Source of the DNA: Syntrophomonadaceae bacterium
GTDB lineage: Bacteria > Bacillota > Syntrophomonadia > Syntrophomonadales > Syntrophothermaceae
Length of the DNA stretch: 32,981 nt
NCBI GenBank assembly: GCA_012799365.1
Contig: JAAZLJ010000128.1
Coordinates: forward strand, 1 to 32,981
Direction: 5' to 3'
The notes under the pieces were generated by a model, which did not search any database, was not told the DNA's origin, and worked only from the letters and a program-made list of their open reading frames with translations. The translations under genes and the position numbers were made by a program. Positions 32,119 to 32,981 of the stretch are shown one piece after another (the first letter of the stretch is position 1; each line of letters begins with the position of its first letter).

Positions 32119-32981
32119 TTATCTTACTATTTGGTGGTCTGGCAAGCTGCATGAGGGCAGATACCTGCCGGGTGAGATCTGCATTTCTTCCACCAGGTCT
32201 GATGGGCACCCGCCTTTTTGCTCGTCACGGGGAATGTTAGCCCGATACATTTCACCCTGGTGTCGAGGGTCTTTACACACCGGCTCGATCGAAGAGGAAT
32301 GGGGTCCGGCATGGATATCACAATACTCAGTTGGGGCCTTATCGGCCTCGGAGCTGTCCGGGGAAGTGGTGATATAGCTTTTGGGAATAGGGTACGGACA
32401 GTAATCTGTAGCCAGCAGGCCCGAATCCGGGCAAATGCTGTAGATCAGGTGCTGGTTGCATAATTCCTGGGGAGCATTCTCTTTGGTACAGAATTCGGTT
32501 ATGACGGAGTCCTCAGGGCAGAGTTCAGTAGGCAGCAGACCAGATTTCTTACATACCTTAACCTGTATGATATCATTCGGTTGGGTGAAAGTTTGCCGGG
32601 GTTCATCTTCCAGAGCCTTTTGCATCATAGATTTCCATATCCTGGCCGGGTAAGTACCACCTGCCATACCAGACATTCTTTCCAGCTTATCGTAGCCCAT
32701 CCATACCCCACAGCTGAAGTTGGGGGTGTAGCCGACAAACCAGGCGTTCTGCAGATCCTGACTGGTGCCGGTTTTTCCAGCACAGGGTACGCCGGAGATA
32801 CGTGCTCTGGTACCGGTCCCTTGCTCAACCACTGTCTGCAGCATACTGGTCATTAACCAGGCGGTTGATGGTTTCATAGCTCGCTGATACTGGACTTTAT
32901 GATCATATAAGACCTGCCCTTCGGCGGTAGTGATGCGGGTTATGACATGGGGCACTACGTATACCCCATTATTAGCGAATG
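32119..32981 (-). CDS. Class A penicillin-binding protein, C-terminal part (runs off the window)
   Basis: C-terminal portion of a bifunctional peptidoglycan glycosyltransferase/transpeptidase (PBP1A type); the 5' end lies beyond 32981, and the frame is open to the edge (ANNGVYVVPHVITRI). The third transpeptidase motif, KTGTS, is in CAGKTGTSQDLQNAWFVGYTP-like context, followed by GGTYPARIWKSMM, which is typical of the end of the domain. The catalytic SxxK and SxN motifs are outside the window. The tail carries several Cys-rich units of the form C..SGLL.T..CP, common in firmicute PBPs. On the minus strand it lies about 100 bases upstream of trmO. Confidence 0.92.
   Translation of the reverse strand, partial: FANNGVYVVPHVITRITTAEGQVLYDHKVQYQRAMKPSTAWLMTSMLQTVVEQGTGTRARISGVPCAGKTGTSQDLQNAWFVGYTPNFSCGVWMGYDKLERMSGMAGGTYPARIWKSMMQKALEDEPRQTFTQPNDIIQVKVCKKSGLLPTELCPEDSVITEFCTKENAPQELCNQHLIYSICPDSGLLATDYCPYPIPKSYITTSPDSSEADKAPTEYCDIHAGPHSSSIEPVCKDPRHQGEMYRANIPRDEQKGGCPSDLVEEMQISPGRYLPSCSLPDHQIVR

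Overview
The window looks like a chromosomal segment of a low-to-mid G+C Clostridia-type firmicute, most probably a syntrophic or strictly anaerobic one such as Syntrophomonadaceae. This is an inference from gene content: S-layer-homology (SLH) surface proteins, a TupABC tungstate importer, an FeFe-hydrogenase-like sensor kinase, strong GGAGG ribosome sites and frequent GTG/TTG starts. No rRNA, tRNA, CRISPR array, insertion sequence or phage gene was seen.

Left part (1-18015): a long same-strand cluster of cell-envelope genes. It opens with a structured RNA leader that I read as a Moco-family riboswitch, followed by an intrinsic terminator. Behind it lie a secreted purple-acid-phosphatase-like phosphoesterase, an SLH protein, a membrane-anchored and a lipid-anchored protein with sulfite-oxidase-type (SUOX) folds, a SUOX/phosphodiesterase-like fusion, a surface protein with copper-amine-oxidase-N, SUOX-like and Big_2 domains, and a MotA/TolQ/ExbB-type channel overlapping a DUF2149/ExbD-like partner. 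Three more large surface proteins follow, one of 1448 residues and one broken by a stop codon plus a frameshift at a G8 tract. A diverged SUOX-like domain recurs in four of the surface proteins, all with Sec-type rather than twin-arginine signals.

Middle part (18016-25547): an 860-base regulatory region carrying a second copy of the same riboswitch architecture plus terminator leads into tupA-tupB-tupC (tungstate uptake). A membrane-anchored trypsin-like protease, a 600-base repeat-rich gap, and a carbamate kinase-aldehyde dehydrogenase pair follow. Because the same RNA element heads both the envelope cluster and the tungstate importer, the envelope cluster is plausibly part of a Mo/W-cofactor-responsive regulon. 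This is the most interesting feature of the window.

Right part (25564-32981): an FmdB-type zinc ribbon protein, then a hydrogenase-like histidine kinase with an adjacent HD-GYP response regulator (likely redox or H2 sensing coupled to cyclic-di-GMP turnover), a Nudix protein, a convergent response regulator whose HPt-like domain has lost its histidine, a small unknown protein, a TrmO methyltransferase fused to an FmdE-like domain, and the C-terminal part of a class A penicillin-binding protein running off the window edge.
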